Below are positions 8,866 through 22,406 of a stretch of 64,000 nt of DNA, in pieces (position 1 is the stretch's first letter; each line of letters begins with the position of its first letter). The notes under the pieces were generated by a model. That model did no database searches. It saw nothing but the letters and a program-made list of their open reading frames with translations, and was not told the DNA's origin. The position numbers were made by a program, and so were the translations under genes. This DNA is from Williamsia sp. DF01-3 (lineage in GTDB: Bacteria > Actinomycetota > Actinomycetes > Mycobacteriales > Mycobacteriaceae), in the NCBI RefSeq assembly GCF_023051145.1, contig NZ_JALKFS010000005.1, positions 4,543,733-4,607,732 of the forward strand. Reading direction: 5' to 3'.

Positions 8866-11800
8866 GGTGTGCTCCTGATGTTCTCGTGGTTGTCGTCGAG
8901 GTCGCTGATTGCTGCGTTCGTCAGTTGTGCGACGACGGACATGGCGTCTTCGGTGCCCATTGCGTGGTGGGCGACCGCGATGTTCTCCACGGTCACCCGC
9001 CCGTCGATCAACGACCGCCAGTGATCGGGATGCGGATTGTCCTGCGCTGCAACGATGATCGTCGACCGCGGCGCCGCGACATCCGGTTCGTAGGCGGCCG
9101 CTGCGGCAATCGCCTCCTCGCACCGGATCCGGTACTGCTCGAATCGGGCTGCGTCGATGGCCCGCAACGACCGCTCCAGGGTCTCGTCCATTCCCGCCGC
9201 GGGCTGCATATCGGGCTCCATGCGCGGATCGAGCAGTACTAGTAGATCCACCGAATCACCTGCCGCGGTGAGTTGTTTGGTCATCTCGTGTGCGAGAACG
9301 GCTCCGAGTGACCAGCCGAGGAGTCGGTAGGGTCCGTTGGGCTGCCTACGTTTGAGGGTGTCCACATGAGCAGCCGCGATCGCTTCGATGGTGGTGAGAT
9401 GCGGCGCGGAGACGTCGTCCAAACCGGGCATCTGCAGTCCGAACACAGGAGTGGCCAGGTCACGACCGAGTGGACGGTAGTCGTTCACCAGCCCGCTGAC
9501 AGGATGGATACACCACAGCGGGGTGCCCGCCCGGTGTGCGGGAGACAACTGCACCACCGACCCGAGTTCTGCGGCGAGATCCTCGTATTTGTCGAGGGCG
9601 CCGGCGAGTGCCACCGGCGTGGTGTGTGCAAACAGAACTGCGACAGGGACGGGACGCTCGAGTCGTCGGGTCAGTGCGGCGGCAGCGGCGGTGAGCAGCA
9701 GCGAGTTGCCTCCCACCGTGAAGAAGTCGTCGTATATCCCGATGTCGTTGTTGCCCAGTACTTCGCGGAACACCTCGACCACCGCGGTTTCGGTGAGCGT
9801 ACGCGGCGCACCACCCGACACCGTCCAGGTCGGCTCCGGCAACGCGGCGGTGTCCAGCTTCCCGACAGGGGTGCGGGGCAATTCGGCGACGGGAACGATG
9901 GCGGCTGGGACCAGATGGTGTGGCAGACGCTCCACCAGGAGATCGAGGAGGCCGGATGTCGACGACGCATCCTCCGGGCTGCCCACCACGTACGACACCA
10001 GCACCGGACCTGTCGGGCCGTTCCGCAGTAACGTCATCGCCGTACGCACTCCGGCCGCGGTCAATGCTGCATCCACTTCGGCCGGCTCGATCCGCTGACC
10101 ACGTATCTTGACCTGTCGGTCAGCACGGCCCAGATACTCAAGGTCACCACTCTGATGGCGGCGGACGAGGTCGCCGGTGCGGTACATCCGCCCACCGTCG
10201 GCTGTTGCCACGAAACGGCATGCCGTCAAGGGCGTGTTGCCCTGGTAGCCCATTGCCAGGGCCGGGCCGGTGAAGTACAGCTCGCCGACTGCCCCGTCGG
10301 GTGTCGGTCGCAGGTGACCGTCAAGCACCTTGGCCTGCAACCCCGGTACCGCGGCACCGATGGTGGCCGCACTTTCCGGACGCATCGGTGAATGTGACGT
10401 ACCCAAAACCGTTGTCTCGGTGGGACCGTAGAGGTTCACCATCATCCGGCCGCGACTCCAGCGGCGGACGAGTTCGGGCGGGCACGTCTCCCCGCCCACG
10501 AACACCGTGCGCAGATCAGGCAACGCGGACTCGTCGACGGTCGAGAGAACCGATGGGGTGAGGAAGGTTTGGGTCACTGCGAGCGTCCGGAGGTGGTCGG
10601 TGAGTGTCCGGCCGGTGACGTCGTCAGCGGGTACAACTGCCAGTGTGTTTCCCGATCCGAACGCCCACACCATTTCCAGAATGGACGCGTCGAAGCTCGG
10701 GCTGGCGACGTGCGCCACGCGCGCACCGGGCTGGGAGACGAAGACCCTGGGTTCCAACAGGTTCCGCAGGCCCAGGTGTGAGACGACAACTCCGTTGGGA
10801 AGCCCTGTGGTGCCCGACGTGAACAGTAGATAGGCAGCAGCCTCGGGCGCCGCGTGAATCCACCCCCGTGTCGGCCGGCCGAGTTCTGGTTCAGTGGTCG
10901 GTGGCTCGGGTACCGACAGCTGCACAGGACAGTGGCGTCGCGCCGACGGCTGGGCAACGGCGACCTGCGCCCCACTTGTCGCGATCATCCGATCGATCCG
11001 TTCGGCCGGGTACCGGGGGTCGATGGGTACGTACACGGCGGCGATACGGGCGATGGCCCAGAACACGGCGACCGATTCCAGACTGCGGGGCAACATCATT
11101 GCCACCCGATCACCCGGTCGGACTCCTGCCGAGACGAGTTCGGATGCCAGCACCGACGACCATTGATCCAATTGTGTGTACGTCAGCGCGGTTTCGCCGT
11201 CGTCCACGGCGACCGCAACCGGGCGTTCCCGAACCGACCGCTCGAGCATCTGCGTGAGGGTCATCGGCGCCCCGACCGAGGTGAGCGATGACCTCTCCGA
11301 TCGCTCTTCCTCGGTGCGCAGGTCGGCCGTCTCCAGCGAGACCGAGTGCTCGGAAACCACGAGCCTCAAGGCGAGCTGCCAACGCAAGGCGAGGGTTTCG
11401 ATGGCGCGCTTGTCGTACAGCGAGTTGGCGTGGGTGAACAGCGCTGTTCCCCGCCCGACCGTGAGCTGCAGGTCGAACTCCGAGTCGGGGCTCAGTTCGT
11501 CGGCCACGTGCCCGCCCGGCTCGTCGTTCACCGAGAGGGTCACCTGCACGACGGGGTGCCGGCCCATCTCACGGATCGGATCCTGTTGGGCCACCACCTC
11601 ATCGAACGGGAGCAGCGCGTTGTCCATGGCGGCCAGGTCGGTGTCGCGGACCAGATGGATGAGGTCATCGGTGGTCAGCCCCGGCCGCAGCACGGTTCGC
11701 AAGGCGACGGTGGACACAAACATTCCCACCATGTCGGTCGTCTCGGCGTGGCGCCGGAGCGACACCGGGGTGCCCACGGCGACATCGTCGGTGCCGCACG

Positions 11801-14800
11801 CGATCGACAACGTCAGCGCGAGAGCAGCGTGATACACGTGGAAGTCACTGACACCGAGTCGTTGTGCCGTGCGGCTCACCGCATCCACGGTGCTCGTCGG
11901 CACCGGGACTGCCACGGTCGACGTACTCAGCGATCGCTGCGCGTCGCGCGGTCCGCAGTCGGGGAGTTCGAGGACTCCCGGGTACCCGCGCAGCGCTTGG
12001 GCCCAGAAGTCGAGCATCTCGCTGCGCATGAGGTTGTTCGCCACGTGCTGCCAGCGCGCCACCTGGGGGTATGACACCGGTAGCGGCGGCAATTCGCTAC
12101 CGGCCAGCGCACTTTCGAGATCGCGGCGCAGCACGGGTACCGACTGCCCGTCCATCGCGATGTGGTGGGCAACCACCACCGCGAACCGGTGCCCGTTGGT
12201 TCCTACGACTGCGCTACGAACCGGGACGGCCCGTTCGAGGTCAAAGGGCTCGGCGAGAAGGTCCCCGATGACTTCCGCGAGGTCGCGCTCCCCCAGATCG
12301 ACGACATCGGCCGGTTGATCAATAACACGCTGTTCGGGGGCGCCGCCGTTGTCGGGATAGATCGTTCGCAGGGGCGCATGCCGACCGACAACCTGCTGCC
12401 AGGCGTCGACCACATCGTCGTGGGTCGCTCCTGCGGGGACCGCGACGACAACGGGGACGGCATACAGCGGCCGCTCGGGAATCATGCGCTGTACCAGCCA
12501 CAGTCGCTGCTGCGTCGGCGACAACGGCACCGGCCCGAGATCTGGCGGTGCACCCGGTCCCGTCAATGGAGGCAGTGCTGCGGCGGCACGTTCGCCGGAG
12601 CTACTGAGCAGCGCGGCCAGCGCGGCCACCGACGGGGCGGTGAACAGGTGCCGCACCGGAACCGCCGTCCCGGTCTCGTCGGCGATGGTGGCCACCACCT
12701 GAGTGGCCGACAGTGAACTGCCGCCGAGGTCGAAGAAGCTGTTGTCGCGGCCCACTTCGTGGATGCCGAGGCCCAGGACTTCGGAAAAGGCTGCAGCCAC
12801 GACGGGTTCGAGCTCCGACGGTTGTTCGATGAAGGTGGGCGGAAGTAGCGTCGGCTCGGAGGTCAACGCTGCCATACCTGCCGCAGCGGGTTCGAAGCGG
12901 CGACTCAGTGACGGGAACGGGCGGTCCGGAGCCGAGACCATGGCGTGCAACAGTTCCAAATAGTCCTCAAGCAGTGCCTCAGCGACGCGTTCGGGAACGG
13001 CGGCACCGTGCACCAACGTCAGCGCGAGCCCGCCGTCGGGTGCCGACGCGAGCACCATCTCGAGGTCGAACTTCGCCGCGACGTATTCGGATGCGTCCGA
13101 GACGATCTCGATGTCGACGCCCGGCAGGTCGACGTGGTCGGACGACACCTCACCGAGAGCCTCCTGGTGCACGAGGAGTACCGAGATGAGTGGATCCCTG
13201 CCGGCGTCCCGACTGCCGGCGTCGCGCACCGAAGTCACCGCCCGAACCACGGCGTCGTACGGCACATCGGCATTCGATTGGGCGGCCAGGTCTGCGTCGC
13301 GCACGGTTCGCAACTCGGCCCGGATCGGGCGGCTCACGTCGACCGGCGTGCGAAGCGCGATGGTGTTCACGAACATTCCCACCACCCGCTCCCAGGCCGG
13401 GTCGTCTCGGCCCAGTACAGGTGTGCCGATGACGAGGTCGCGGGTGAATCCGTGCTGCGCCAGTACAGCGGTCAAGGCGACGTGCGCGAGGTGGAAGAGC
13501 GTGGCGGACTCGGCATGCCCGAGGTCGTTCAGCGCTTCGAGCGCATCAGGCCCGAGCGTGGCGTGGACGGCGCCGCCGATGGCCGACGCGTTGTCGACGA
13601 GACCTGGAACGCGGTAAGGCGCATCGACACCCGCGAGGGTTTGCCGCCAGAAAGCGAGCTGCTGGGCGTATCGGCTGCCGGGGTCAGACGGGTCTCCTAG
13701 GCGCTGGGCCTGCCACTGGGTGAAGTCGGAGTACGTCAGTTCTGCTGCCGGAGCGCGGCTTCCGGCATAGGCACCGACCAGATCGGCGAGGATGGTCCGC
13801 ATCGACCACCCATCGGTGGCCACGTGATGCATCGCCAGCACCAGCCAGGTGTCGGATCCGGTGACCACCACCGCGCTGCGGAAGCCGGGTTCGGAGCTCA
13901 GATCAAACGGGGCGGTGAGCAGTTCAGCGATCGGGCTGCTGACGTCGTTGTGATCCACCCGGGTGACGGCGGGGGCCTTCGCCGAGTCGAGTCCACCGAT
14001 CTGTTGCCGTGGTCCACGCGGCGTCTGCGGGTACACCGTGCGGAGGGTGGCGTGTCGGCGTTGCACCTCGACGATGGCATCTGACAGTCGATCGACGTCG
14101 ACTTCTCCACCCAGTCTCAATACCAAGGGCACCAGATACGCCGTCGACAGCGGATCGATCCGGTTGAGAACCCACAACCGCTGCTGCGGATACGCCAACT
14201 CCAGCTCGGCCGGTACCGGCAAGGATCGCGGCGCCACGTCACCCAGCACGGAGGAAGGCAGTCCATCGATGACGGCCGCGAGGGCGGCCAACGTGCGTGC
14301 GTCGAGTATGTGGCGGACGGTGACGTCGCGATGGGTCTGGTGCCGTAACCGGCCGACAATTCGGCTGGCGGACAGGGACGTGCCTCCGCTGTCGAAGAAC
14401 TCGCTGTGTCGACCGACTCTTTCCAGAGGCAGTCCGAGGACGGTTGCCCAGCCCTCCGCCACCGCGATCTCGGTGTCGGTGCGTGGAGCTTCGGTCTGGT
14501 GGTGTGTCGGCGCCGGCGCGGGAAGTGACCGCCGGTCCAGTTTCCCACTCGGAGTCACCGGGAAATGGTCGACAACGGTGATGTGGGTGGGTATGTGGGT
14601 CGGCGGCAGAATGCTCCGCAGCTGATCTCGAACTCGGTCCGGATCGCATGGCTGATCGGGGTCGGCGATGATCCAGGACGCCAGAACAGGTTCTGGCCCT
14701 TGGTGGTACACACCGGTCGCAGCCCGCTCGACACCCCGCAGCGACGTCAGTGCCGCGTCGATCTCGGCCGGTTCGAGCCGGATGCCACGCACCTTGATTT

Positions 14801-17800
14801 GCTCATCGGCGCGACCGTGGACCACCAGATCACCGGATGCCGTGCGGTGCACCAGGTCACCGGTACGATACATGCGCGTACCGGGGTCTCCGAACGGGTC
14901 TGCCACGAAGCGTCCCGCGGTCATTCCGGCGGCTCGGGTGTAACCGCGGGCCAACCCGGTTCCGGCCAGGTACAACTCGCCGATCACGCCCTGCGGCACC
15001 GGACGAAGTCTGCGGTCGAGTACGTAGGTGGCTGCCGGCCCCGTGGCTCTGCCGATGGGAATCGGTCCCCGCGGTTCCACTGCCGGATTCGCCGTCGCCA
15101 CGATGGTGGCCTCGGTGGGACCGTAGAAGTTGACAACTCTGCGCCCTGACACCCACTGCTGCGCAATTGCATTCGGCAGCGATTCCCCGCCGGTGGCAAC
15201 CACCTGCACCGTGTCGACCATCGCAGGTTCGACCGTTGCCATCACGGCGGGTGTGGAGAAGAAGTGGGTGATCGCGGCGTCGTTGAGCAACGCCGTCAGT
15301 TCCCGTCCGCCGATCACGGTCGGTGGGCACACGACCACCGTGGCGCCCACTGTGAACGCAGGCAGCAACTCGACGAGGTGGGCATCAAACGACGTGGAGT
15401 AGTTGTGCAGCACTCGGCCGGTCGCGGTCAGACCCACGTGCTCGATCACTGCGTTCACCAGCGGAGCGATCCCCTGCTGGGTGACGCTGACGCCCTTGGG
15501 TTCGCCGGTTGATCCCGACGTGAAGATCACGTACGCAACATCATCCGGGCGGATGGGTCGAGTCCGCTCATCGGCGGCAAAGCCAGATGTGAAGCGGGCA
15601 TGATCGGCAGGCGTGCCCGCGATGATGTCGGCGAGTGACAGCCAGTCGACCCCGGGGACGTCGGGACCATCGCCGGGTGCGTAGAGACCTGCCACTGCTC
15701 CGGATTGGTCCACCATGCGACGCCGACGGGTATCCGGGTCATCGACACCGAGGGTGACAAACGCGGCGCCGGTCTTGGCTGTTGCCCACGTCGCGATGAT
15801 CGACCACGCGGATCTGTGCGCGCAGATCGCCACCACGTCTCCCGGACCGATGCCTCTGCCGATCAGCGTTCGTGCGACCTGGGTGCTCACCACGTCGAGA
15901 TCGCGGTAGGTCAGCATCCACGGGCCGTCCTCGACCGCCACCGCCGCCGGGCTCGAGACCGTCCCTCGGCGTAGCAGATCCGGCAATGGTTCCCACACGT
16001 CGAAGGCGGGTACAACATCGAGATCGCCGGGCGCTGCGCCTAGGTGGTCTGCAGGCGGTCGCGCCGGGTCGGTGACCACGTCTTGCAGCAAGGCGATCAG
16101 TCGGGTGAGGAACAATTTGGCGTCGGGCTGGTCGATGCGCGCTGAGTCGAAGGCGAGCCGCACGACGAGGGCACCGCCACGTTCCTCCATCATCAGGTCG
16201 AGGCCGAACCGCGACGGCAGTTGCAGGGCGCGGTCTCCGCCGGGGTCTCGGTGGGGCCCGTCCGTGAGTGCCCCGTCGGTGACCGCGCTACCCAGGTCGG
16301 CGAGGAAGACGTCGACCACCGGTCGCGAGCCCCGTCGATGATCTGGATCGGCGAGCCCGGCGACCAGATCGGCGGGGTATGCAGAGTGCGCGAAGCTGTC
16401 CAGATCTGTCCGTGTGACCTCGCGCAGGGTCGCCGAGAACGGCCTGTTGATGTCGATGTTGTTGCGCAGCAGCACGGTTCGAGCCAGCATCCCGACGGTA
16501 TCCGCGAACTCTGTCGCGTCCCGTCCGGAGACAACGGTTCCGATGATCACATCGGGGTCATCGCCCAGGCGTGCCAGCAGGACGGCCAATGCAGCATGCA
16601 CGGTCATGAACGTCGAAGTGTTGTGTGCCGCCGCCTGCTCACGAAGCCGCTGGTGCTGCTCAGGGTCGAGCTGGACTTCGATCGTCGGGCCCGGTCGAGA
16701 TTCGTGGGCCGGCGGGCGCAGGCCGGGTAGTGCTGGTCGGGCCACTGGTTCGGCGAACACGCGCTCCCAGAACCGTTGCAGTATCTCGCCGTTGTGGCTC
16801 AGAACGTCGGAGGACCAAGCCGTGTAGTCCCCGTAGTCGAGCGCACCATCGGGTAGGGACTCGCCGCCTGTCAACGCTGCGAGCTCCTTGTGCAGGACTC
16901 GGACCGACTCCCCGTCCACCGCGATGTGGTGGACAACCACCGCGAGTTGCCTACCGTGCGTCGGCGATTCGAACAACGCTACTCGCCACGGGAGTTCGCT
17001 GGTCAGATCGAACGGGCCGTTGAGCATCTCGAGCGCAGATTCGGGATCGGCGACCACATGACCGGTCACGTCGATATCGACCGTGCCGCTGTCCCGGAGT
17101 TCTTGATACGGGCCGCCGGCATCGGCGGGGAAGCTCGTGCGCAAGCTCTCGTGGCGGTCAACGAGTGTTTCCATGAGCGAGGACAACTCATTGACGGGCA
17201 TGTCTCCGCCGGGGATGAGCGCGCTCAGGTTGTAATCGGTACGTGCCGGGTCCACCTGCCAGTGGAGCCACAGTGCCTGCTGCTGCGGCGTGAGCTCCAG
17301 TCGTGATGGACGTGGATGCGCGGCCGGCGCGGTCATCGGGAGTCGGTTGCGGCCGGAAACGTCGACGCCGCTGTCGATGTACTCCGCGAGCAATCCGACG
17401 GTGGGGCAATCGAACACCGATCGCACGGCCAGGTCAGCGCCTGTGAGCGCTGCGACGTGCGAGGCGAGTCGCGCCGCCGACAGCGAATTGCCGCCCTGTT
17501 CGAAGAAGTTGGTGTCGGGGCCCAGTTCGTCGGCTGACAACCCGAGCACATCGGCGACTGCCGCGGCGACCACAACCTCGGATCCCTCGAGTGCCCGTGA
17601 TGCGACCGGCGCGGAGATTGCCGGGAGTCTTGCGGCGTCGAGTTTCCCGGTGGATGTGAGCGGCCAGTCGGCGACGACCTGGACTTGGGCGGGAACCAGA
17701 TGCGCCGGCAAGGCGGCGGCGCAGGCCGACCGCAGCGACGTGGGGTCCGGACTCGGCATCGCCTCGTCAGCGATGACGTATCCGATCAACATCTCGTCGC

Positions 17801-20800
17801 CCTGGCGATCGGTCTCGCGCAGCAGCACTTTGGCGTCGCTGACTCCGGGCTGGGCCCGCAGCACTGCCGCGATCTCGCCCGGTTCGATGCGGTGCCCGCG
17901 AATCTTCAGTTGCTGATCGCCGCGACCGAGGTATTCGAGTCGACCGCCGTCGACCCACCGGGCCAGATCGCCGGTTCGGTACATCCGGCTTCCGGGCGGC
18001 CCGCACGGTGAGGGAACAAATCGGGTGGCGGTGAGGTCTGGCCGGCCGAGGTAGCCGGCGGTGATCTGGGGCCCGGTGGCATACAGCTCTCCGGTGGCAC
18101 CGATCGGCTGCGGTCGGAGGTATCGGTCGAGTACCACGAGGCCCGCGCTCGGCAGCGCCACTCCGATGAGACTGCGCGAATCGGAGGTGTCGACGTCCGT
18201 GACGGACAGGTGCACCGTGGTCTCGGTGATGCCGTACATGTTGACCAAGCGCACCTCGGGATGCCGAGAATGCCAGTGCGACAACGCCTTGGGGTCAAGC
18301 GCTTCGCCACCGAACAACACCAGGCGCAATGACTCAGGCAGGTCGTCGCCCGGTAGCTGCACGAGTCGCGAGAAGGCCGTCGGTGTCTGATTCAGGATGG
18401 TGACTTCGTGGCGTGCCAGCAGACCCACCAGGTGATGGGGATCCCGAGCGGTGTCGTGATCCACCACCACCAGTCTGCCGCCAGAAGTCAACGCACCGAA
18501 GATCTCCCATACAGAGAAGTCGAAGGCGCCCGAGTGGAACCAGGTCCACACGTCGTCGGCACTCGCCCCGATCTCTGATTGGGCGGTGCTCAGGAGTGTG
18601 GCCATGTTCGACCGGGTGACCATCACGCCTTTGGGCTTCCCAGTGGATCCAGATGTGTAGATCACGTACGCGGTATCACCGGGTGTGGCTGTGACGCGGT
18701 CTATCTCATCAAAGCTTCGACGTGCCGCCCAGTCCAGCGTTGCGAGGTCGAGAACGGCCGGCATCTCCGCGTCGACCTGATCCAGTACCCCGCCGGCACC
18801 GATGATTGCTGTCGGCCTGGCATCGGCGATGATGGTCCTGACCCGCTCGGCCGGGTACGTCGGATCGACGGGTACGTAGCCCCCGCCGACAATCAGGATG
18901 CCGAGCATGGCTGACACCGTGTCGGCCCGCCGGTCGGCGATCACGGCGACGAGGTCGCCGCGCTGCACACCACGCGACCTCAGTTCATGCGCTATGGCAG
19001 CCGCCTGGGTGATGAGACCGGAATAGGTGAGGTTGCCTGTGACATCGACCAGCGCAATCGATTCGGGCGCCTGGCGGGCTTGATCGATGATGCGTTCCAC
19101 CACATCGGCGTACTGGTGTGCACCATCGACCAATGGCCGCGGTGATGCTACGGGCATGTGATGGTCGGTGGGGCGGGTCAGCGTATGCATCGTGGTGACG
19201 CCCGGCTCCACCGTCTCGGAAAGGGCCTGCACTGTCTGGAGAAAAGTGTCAGCGAACTGCGCTGCCATCGCGGGCCGCACATGCCACAGGCCGTAACTCA
19301 GCGTGAGATGCATCGGGTTGCCATCACCGTGGTCGGTGATGGTGAACTCGAGTGGAACTCGCGCCTGGCCGACGCGTATCGGCGTCAACGAGATGTCGCT
19401 GTCGGAGACCGGCGCCGGCTGGTAGGCGACCATGACGTCGAGATAGGCGTCCGAATCGAGGGTTCGCGGTGGCGCCAGGCGTTCTTTGACCTCTTCGAAC
19501 GAGACCTCCGAGTGCGCGAGAGCTTGTGTGACCACTTCGCGACTCTGTGAAATGGACTCGCGGACAGTCATTCCCGGGTCCACTCGGCTACGTAGCACCA
19601 CGGTCTGGACGAACATGCCGACCGCGGTCATCATCTCCCGGGTACGCCCGGCCGTGGGGGTCCCGATCACGATGTCGTCGGTCCCGGTGAACAGACCAAT
19701 CGTCGCGGCCAGGGCGGCGTGCAACACGTGGAAGACGCTTGCACTCTCCGCGGCAGCAATGCGCTGCAACGCGTCCCGAATCTCCGCCGGCACCGGGACG
19801 TCCAGGTAGTCGGCGGGTTCTGGACCGGGAGGCACGGTTGCGGTCTTCGACTCGAACGGTAGTTGCAGATGGATCGGGGCACCGTCGAGCACGTGCGACC
19901 AATGCTCGAGATGCCGACTCCGATGGTCGGTGGAGCGTGGGGGCGTACCCAGCTCCTTGGCCATGCGCCAGGCGTGATCACGGTACTGGGCCGCCGGCGC
20001 CGGCCATTCCGGCGCAGCCCCTGCCAGGCGAGCCCGCAAAGCGGTCGCGAAGTCCTCGGCGAGTACGGTCATCGACCATCCGTCGACGGCCACGTGGTGC
20101 GCGACCAGCAACAGCCGAAGACTTCCGCCACCGCCTGCCGCGAACAGTTCCGCGCGCCATGGCAATTCGGTTGCGAGGTCGAACGGCCGTAGCGCCTCGG
20201 CATGAACGTTGGCAGCCGCGTGCGATTCTGGCAGTGGGCGGGGGTGAGCCAGGGCAGCAAGTCGAGTGCGAACCTGATCGAGCGGCACCAGACCTGGCTG
20301 CGGGAACCCATCGTTGTCGGCCAGCACCGTGCGCAGGACTTCGTGTCGCGCAACCACATCGGTCAACGCGTCGATGACGGTGCGCGGCGATGCCTCGGAT
20401 GGCAGATCGAGGACGGCGGGCAGGTGGTAGACGGCGCTACCTTCATCGATCCGGCTCAGTGCCCACAGCGCCCGCTGCTGAGCGGTGGCGGGCGGTGCGG
20501 CAGACCCGTGCGACTCCTCGGCGGCGGGTGTAGCGCGCGGACGTGCTGCGTCGACGGACACTTGCAGGTCTGCGATGGACGGCGCCTCGGCCACCATCCG
20601 CACACTGACATCGCGGCCAGTGCGTTCGGTCAGCAAGAGCGCGATATGCATGGCCGACAACGAGTTCGCACCGACGTCGAAGAGGCCGGCCTCCGGGCTC
20701 AGACTGGTCGGCGGCACTCCCAGGACCTCGGCGATCACCTCTGCCACAGGCAGCACCGCATTGCCCTCGGCGGCGACCGCACCTCGCGTATCGGGGGTTG

Positions 20801-22406
20801 GCAGCGCGCGGAGATCCCTCTTCCCCGAGGCGTTCAGCGGCCAGGTGTCCACCACGACAATCCGCGATGGGACGAGGTATCCCGGTAGGACGGTGAGCGC
20901 CGCGTCACGCAGTTCACTCTCGCTCGGCGCCTGGCCGGCGAGGTCAGTTCGAAGACGAACATAGCCGACGATGTCGCTGCCGACCGCGGTATCACTGTTG
21001 CGGATGACCACTTCCGCTTCGGCCACGGCGGGCAAGGTCTGGAGCGCGTTGACGACATCGCCTGGCTCGACGCGGAATCCACGCACCTGCACCTGACGAT
21101 CCGACCGACCCCGGTATTCGAGCTTGCCGTCCACGGTGCGTCGCACGATGTCACCGCTGCGGTACATCCTTCCGCCACCCGACTGTGCCGAGCAGGCGAC
21201 GAACCGTTCGGCAGTCAAACCGGGCCGCCCCACGTAACCGCGAGTGATCTGGGGTCCGCACGCGTACAACTCGCCCCATACTCCGACCGGAACCGGCTGC
21301 AGCCAGCGGTCGAGAATCAGAAGTGTGGTGCCACGAAGCGGGTCGCCAATCAATGATCGATGGTCTGTGGGGTCGGTCTCTCCGATTGTCAGGTGCACCG
21401 TGGTCTCGGTGATGCCGTACATGTTGGACAGCAGCACGTCGCGGCCGAATGCGCTGTGCCAGCTCATCAGGCGGGACGGGTGCAACGCCTCACCGGCGAA
21501 GACGACAGCTCGAAGGGCACCTGGGTCGGTGTCTCGAACTGCCACTGCAGCAAGCGGATAGAACGCCGAGGGCGTCTGCGACAGGATGGTCACCCCGTGT
21601 GTGCGCAGGAAGGGCCACAGCGCTTGGGGGTCGCGCACGGTTTCCTGGTCGGCCAGAACAACGCGGGCTCCGGTTGTCCATGCGGCGAAGATCTCGAATA
21701 CAGAGACGTCGAACGCAGTGGAGTGCGTACAGCTGAACACGTCGCCGGGGCCGAAGTCGTAGCTGGTTCGGGCGGCGTCGAGCAAGGCAGCCACGTTCGC
21801 GTGGGTGACGGCCACACCTTTGGGACGGCCGGTGGATCCTGAGGTGAAGATGACGTAGGCGAGGTCGTCGCCGGCGACATCCACTATGGGAGCAACGACG
21901 TTGTGGTCAACGGCTGCCCGGTCTTGGTCTACGTCGAAAATGTTCGCGTCGGCGGGAACACTGCACCGGGTTCGCGAATCAACCAGCACTGTCGCCGGTT
22001 TGGCGTCCTCGATGATCGCCGCGATGCGCTGCTGCGGATACTCCGGATCGATCGGCACATAGGCAGCGCCGGCGAACATGGCAGCCAGCTGGGCGACGAG
22101 CGCATCTGGGTGACGCGGTAGCGCGATGCCGACCAGGTCGCCGCGACGGACCCCGGCCGTTCGGAGCCCGGCTGCCAGCTGCTCGGCACGCCTGATCAAC
22201 TCGTCGTAGTTCACGACCTGATCGCCGAAAACCAATGCCGGAGCGAGCGGATCTCGATCCGCTGCGGCGCGTACCTGCTGGACGAGCGACGCGTGGCTAC
22301 GAGGAATTGGCGCTTCGAGCGAGTGATGCTCCCCGGAACCAGTTCCCCGCTGGTCGACTGGGGACGTGCGAGTGATTGGGCAAGCGCGGTGACGTACGAG
22401 TGGCAC
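8862..22406 (-). CDS. Nonribosomal peptide synthetase, second part: A-PCP-C-A-PCP-C-A-PCP-C-PCP-C-A-PCP-TE
   Basis: Giant assembly-line enzyme (about 4,514 residues). Domains by residue: A 40-540, PCP 540-616 (DVGANSLSA), C 630-1070 (HHVAVDG), A 1100-1590, PCP 1600-1673, C 1700-2110 (HHIAVDG), A 2143-2623, PCP 2643-2716, C 2733-3160 (HHVATDG), PCP 3193-3270 with no A domain, C 3293-3710 (HHIAMDG), A 3713-4187, PCP 4203-4273, thioesterase 4293-4513 (GWSLGA). By-eye specificity codes: DVFSVAMVHK, DFWNLGMVHK (one change from the known threonine code DFWNIGMVHK), DAVFAGFIVK, DALFFGLVLK. The last A domain has LPNG instead of the usual PKG in core motif A3. No epimerization or methylation domain and no MbtH partner is seen. 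GTG 22406 has no ribosome site and lies inside the preceding gene, so this is probably the continuation of that gene after a frame break. Confidence 0.9.
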   Translation of the reverse strand: MPLVRHRACPITRTSPVDQRGTGSGEHHSLEAPIPRSHASLVQQVRAAADRDPLAPALVFGDQVVNYDELIRRAEQLAAGLRTAGVRRGDLVGIALPRHPDALVAQLAAMFAGAAYVPIDPEYPQQRIAAIIEDAKPATVLVDSRTRCSVPADANIFDVDQDRAAVDHNVVAPIVDVAGDDLAYVIFTSGSTGRPKGVAVTHANVAALLDAARTSYDFGPGDVFSCTHSTAFDVSVFEIFAAWTTGARVVLADQETVRDPQALWPFLRTHGVTILSQTPSAFYPLAAVAVRDTDPGALRAVVFAGEALHPSRLMSWHSAFGRDVLLSNMYGITETTVHLTIGETDPTDHRSLIGDPLRGTTLLILDRWLQPVPVGVWGELYACGPQITRGYVGRPGLTAERFVACSAQSGGGRMYRSGDIVRRTVDGKLEYRGRSDRQVQVRGFRVEPGDVVNALQTLPAVAEAEVVIRNSDTAVGSDIVGYVRLRTDLAGQAPSESELRDAALTVLPGYLVPSRIVVVDTWPLNASGKRDLRALPTPDTRGAVAAEGNAVLPVAEVIAEVLGVPPTSLSPEAGLFDVGANSLSAMHIALLLTERTGRDVSVRMVAEAPSIADLQVSVDAARPRATPAAEESHGSAAPPATAQQRALWALSRIDEGSAVYHLPAVLDLPSEASPRTVIDALTDVVARHEVLRTVLADNDGFPQPGLVPLDQVRTRLAALAHPRPLPESHAAANVHAEALRPFDLATELPWRAELFAAGGGGSLRLLLVAHHVAVDGWSMTVLAEDFATALRARLAGAAPEWPAPAAQYRDHAWRMAKELGTPPRSTDHRSRHLEHWSHVLDGAPIHLQLPFESKTATVPPGPEPADYLDVPVPAEIRDALQRIAAAESASVFHVLHAALAATIGLFTGTDDIVIGTPTAGRTREMMTAVGMFVQTVVLRSRVDPGMTVRESISQSREVVTQALAHSEVSFEEVKERLAPPRTLDSDAYLDVMVAYQPAPVSDSDISLTPIRVGQARVPLEFTITDHGDGNPMHLTLSYGLWHVRPAMAAQFADTFLQTVQALSETVEPGVTTMHTLTRPTDHHMPVASPRPLVDGAHQYADVVERIIDQARQAPESIALVDVTGNLTYSGLITQAAAIAHELRSRGVQRGDLVAVIADRRADTVSAMLGILIVGGGYVPVDPTYPAERVRTIIADARPTAIIGAGGVLDQVDAEMPAVLDLATLDWAARRSFDEIDRVTATPGDTAYVIYTSGSTGKPKGVMVTRSNMATLLSTAQSEIGASADDVWTWFHSGAFDFSVWEIFGALTSGGRLVVVDHDTARDPHHLVGLLARHEVTILNQTPTAFSRLVQLPGDDLPESLRLVLFGGEALDPKALSHWHSRHPEVRLVNMYGITETTVHLSVTDVDTSDSRSLIGVALPSAGLVVLDRYLRPQPIGATGELYATGPQITAGYLGRPDLTATRFVPSPCGPPGSRMYRTGDLARWVDGGRLEYLGRGDQQLKIRGHRIEPGEIAAVLRAQPGVSDAKVLLRETDRQGDEMLIGYVIADEAMPSPDPTSLRSACAAALPAHLVPAQVQVVADWPLTSTGKLDAARLPAISAPVASRALEGSEVVVAAAVADVLGLSADELGPDTNFFEQGGNSLSAARLASHVAALTGADLAVRSVFDCPTVGLLAEYIDSGVDVSGRNRLPMTAPAAHPRPSRLELTPQQQALWLHWQVDPARTDYNLSALIPGGDMPVNELSSLMETLVDRHESLRTSFPADAGGPYQELRDSGTVDIDVTGHVVADPESALEMLNGPFDLTSELPWRVALFESPTHGRQLAVVVHHIAVDGESVRVLHKELAALTGGESLPDGALDYGDYTAWSSDVLSHNGEILQRFWERVFAEPVARPALPGLRPPAHESRPGPTIEVQLDPEQHQRLREQAAAHNTSTFMTVHAALAVLLARLGDDPDVIIGTVVSGRDATEFADTVGMLARTVLLRNNIDINRPFSATLREVTRTDLDSFAHSAYPADLVAGLADPDHRRGSRPVVDVFLADLGSAVTDGALTDGPHRDPGGDRALQLPSRFGLDLMMEERGGALVVRLAFDSARIDQPDAKLFLTRLIALLQDVVTDPARPPADHLGAAPGDLDVVPAFDVWEPLPDLLRRGTVSSPAAVAVEDGPWMLTYRDLDVVSTQVARTLIGRGIGPGDVVAICAHRSAWSIIATWATAKTGAAFVTLGVDDPDTRRRRMVDQSGAVAGLYAPGDGPDVPGVDWLSLADIIAGTPADHARFTSGFAADERTRPIRPDDVAYVIFTSGSTGEPKGVSVTQQGIAPLVNAVIEHVGLTATGRVLHNYSTSFDAHLVELLPAFTVGATVVVCPPTVIGGRELTALLNDAAITHFFSTPAVMATVEPAMVDTVQVVATGGESLPNAIAQQWVSGRRVVNFYGPTEATIVATANPAVEPRGPIPIGRATGPAATYVLDRRLRPVPQGVIGELYLAGTGLARGYTRAAGMTAGRFVADPFGDPGTRMYRTGDLVHRTASGDLVVHGRADEQIKVRGIRLEPAEIDAALTSLRGVERAATGVYHQGPEPVLASWIIADPDQPCDPDRVRDQLRSILPPTHIPTHITVVDHFPVTPSGKLDRRSLPAPAPTHHQTEAPRTDTEIAVAEGWATVLGLPLERVGRHSEFFDSGGTSLSASRIVGRLRHQTHRDVTVRHILDARTLAALAAVIDGLPSSVLGDVAPRSLPVPAELELAYPQQRLWVLNRIDPLSTAYLVPLVLRLGGEVDVDRLSDAIVEVQRRHATLRTVYPQTPRGPRQQIGGLDSAKAPAVTRVDHNDVSSPIAELLTAPFDLSSEPGFRSAVVVTGSDTWLVLAMHHVATDGWSMRTILADLVGAYAGSRAPAAELTYSDFTQWQAQRLGDPSDPGSRYAQQLAFWRQTLAGVDAPYRVPGLVDNASAIGGAVHATLGPDALEALNDLGHAESATLFHLAHVALTAVLAQHGFTRDLVIGTPVLGRDDPAWERVVGMFVNTIALRTPVDVSRPIRAELRTVRDADLAAQSNADVPYDAVVRAVTSVRDAGSRDAGRDPLISVLLVHQEALGEVSSDHVDLPGVDIEIVSDASEYVAAKFDLEMVLASAPDGGLALTLVHGAAVPERVAEALLEDYLELLHAMVSAPDRPFPSLSRRFEPAAAGMAALTSEPTLLPPTFIEQPSELEPVVAAAFSEVLGLGIHEVGRDNSFFDLGGSSLSATQVVATIADETGTAVPVRHLFTAPSVAALAALLSSSGERAAAALPPLTGPGAPPDLGPVPLSPTQQRLWLVQRMIPERPLYAVPVVVAVPAGATHDDVVDAWQQVVGRHAPLRTIYPDNGGAPEQRVIDQPADVVDLGERDLAEVIGDLLAEPFDLERAVPVRSAVVGTNGHRFAVVVAHHIAMDGQSVPVLRRDLESALAGSELPPLPVSYPQVARWQHVANNLMRSEMLDFWAQALRGYPGVLELPDCGPRDAQRSLSTSTVAVPVPTSTVDAVSRTAQRLGVSDFHVYHAALALTLSIACGTDDVAVGTPVSLRRHAETTDMVGMFVSTVALRTVLRPGLTTDDLIHLVRDTDLAAMDNALLPFDEVVAQQDPIREMGRHPVVQVTLSVNDEPGGHVADELSPDSEFDLQLTVGRGTALFTHANSLYDKRAIETLALRWQLALRLVVSEHSVSLETADLRTEEERSERSSLTSVGAPMTLTQMLERSVRERPVAVAVDDGETALTYTQLDQWSSVLASELVSAGVRPGDRVAMMLPRSLESVAVFWAIARIAAVYVPIDPRYPAERIDRMIATSGAQVAVAQPSARRHCPVQLSVPEPPTTEPELGRPTRGWIHAAPEAAAYLLFTSGTTGLPNGVVVSHLGLRNLLEPRVFVSQPGARVAHVASPSFDASILEMVWAFGSGNTLAVVPADDVTGRTLTDHLRTLAVTQTFLTPSVLSTVDESALPDLRTVFVGGETCPPELVRRWSRGRMMVNLYGPTETTVLGTSHSPMRPESAATIGAAVPGLQAKVLDGHLRPTPDGAVGELYFTGPALAMGYQGNTPLTACRFVATADGGRMYRTGDLVRRHQSGDLEYLGRADRQVKIRGQRIEPAEVDAALTAAGVRTAMTLLRNGPTGPVLVSYVVGSPEDASSTSGLLDLLVERLPHHLVPAAIVPVAELPRTPVGKLDTAALPEPTWTVSGGAPRTLTETAVVEVFREVLGNNDIGIYDDFFTVGGNSLLLTAAAAALTRRLERPVPVAVLFAHTTPVALAGALDKYEDLAAELGSVVQLSPAHRAGTPLWCIHPVSGLVNDYRPLGRDLATPVFGLQMPGLDDVSAPHLTTIEAIAAAHVDTLKRRQPNGPYRLLGWSLGAVLAHEMTKQLTAAGDSVDLLVLLDPRMEPDMQPAAGMDETLERSLRAIDAARFEQYRIRCEEAIAAAAAYEPDVAAPRSTIIVAAQDNPHPDHWRSLIDGRVTVENIAVAHHAMGTEDAMSVVAQLTNAAISDLDDNHENIRSTP

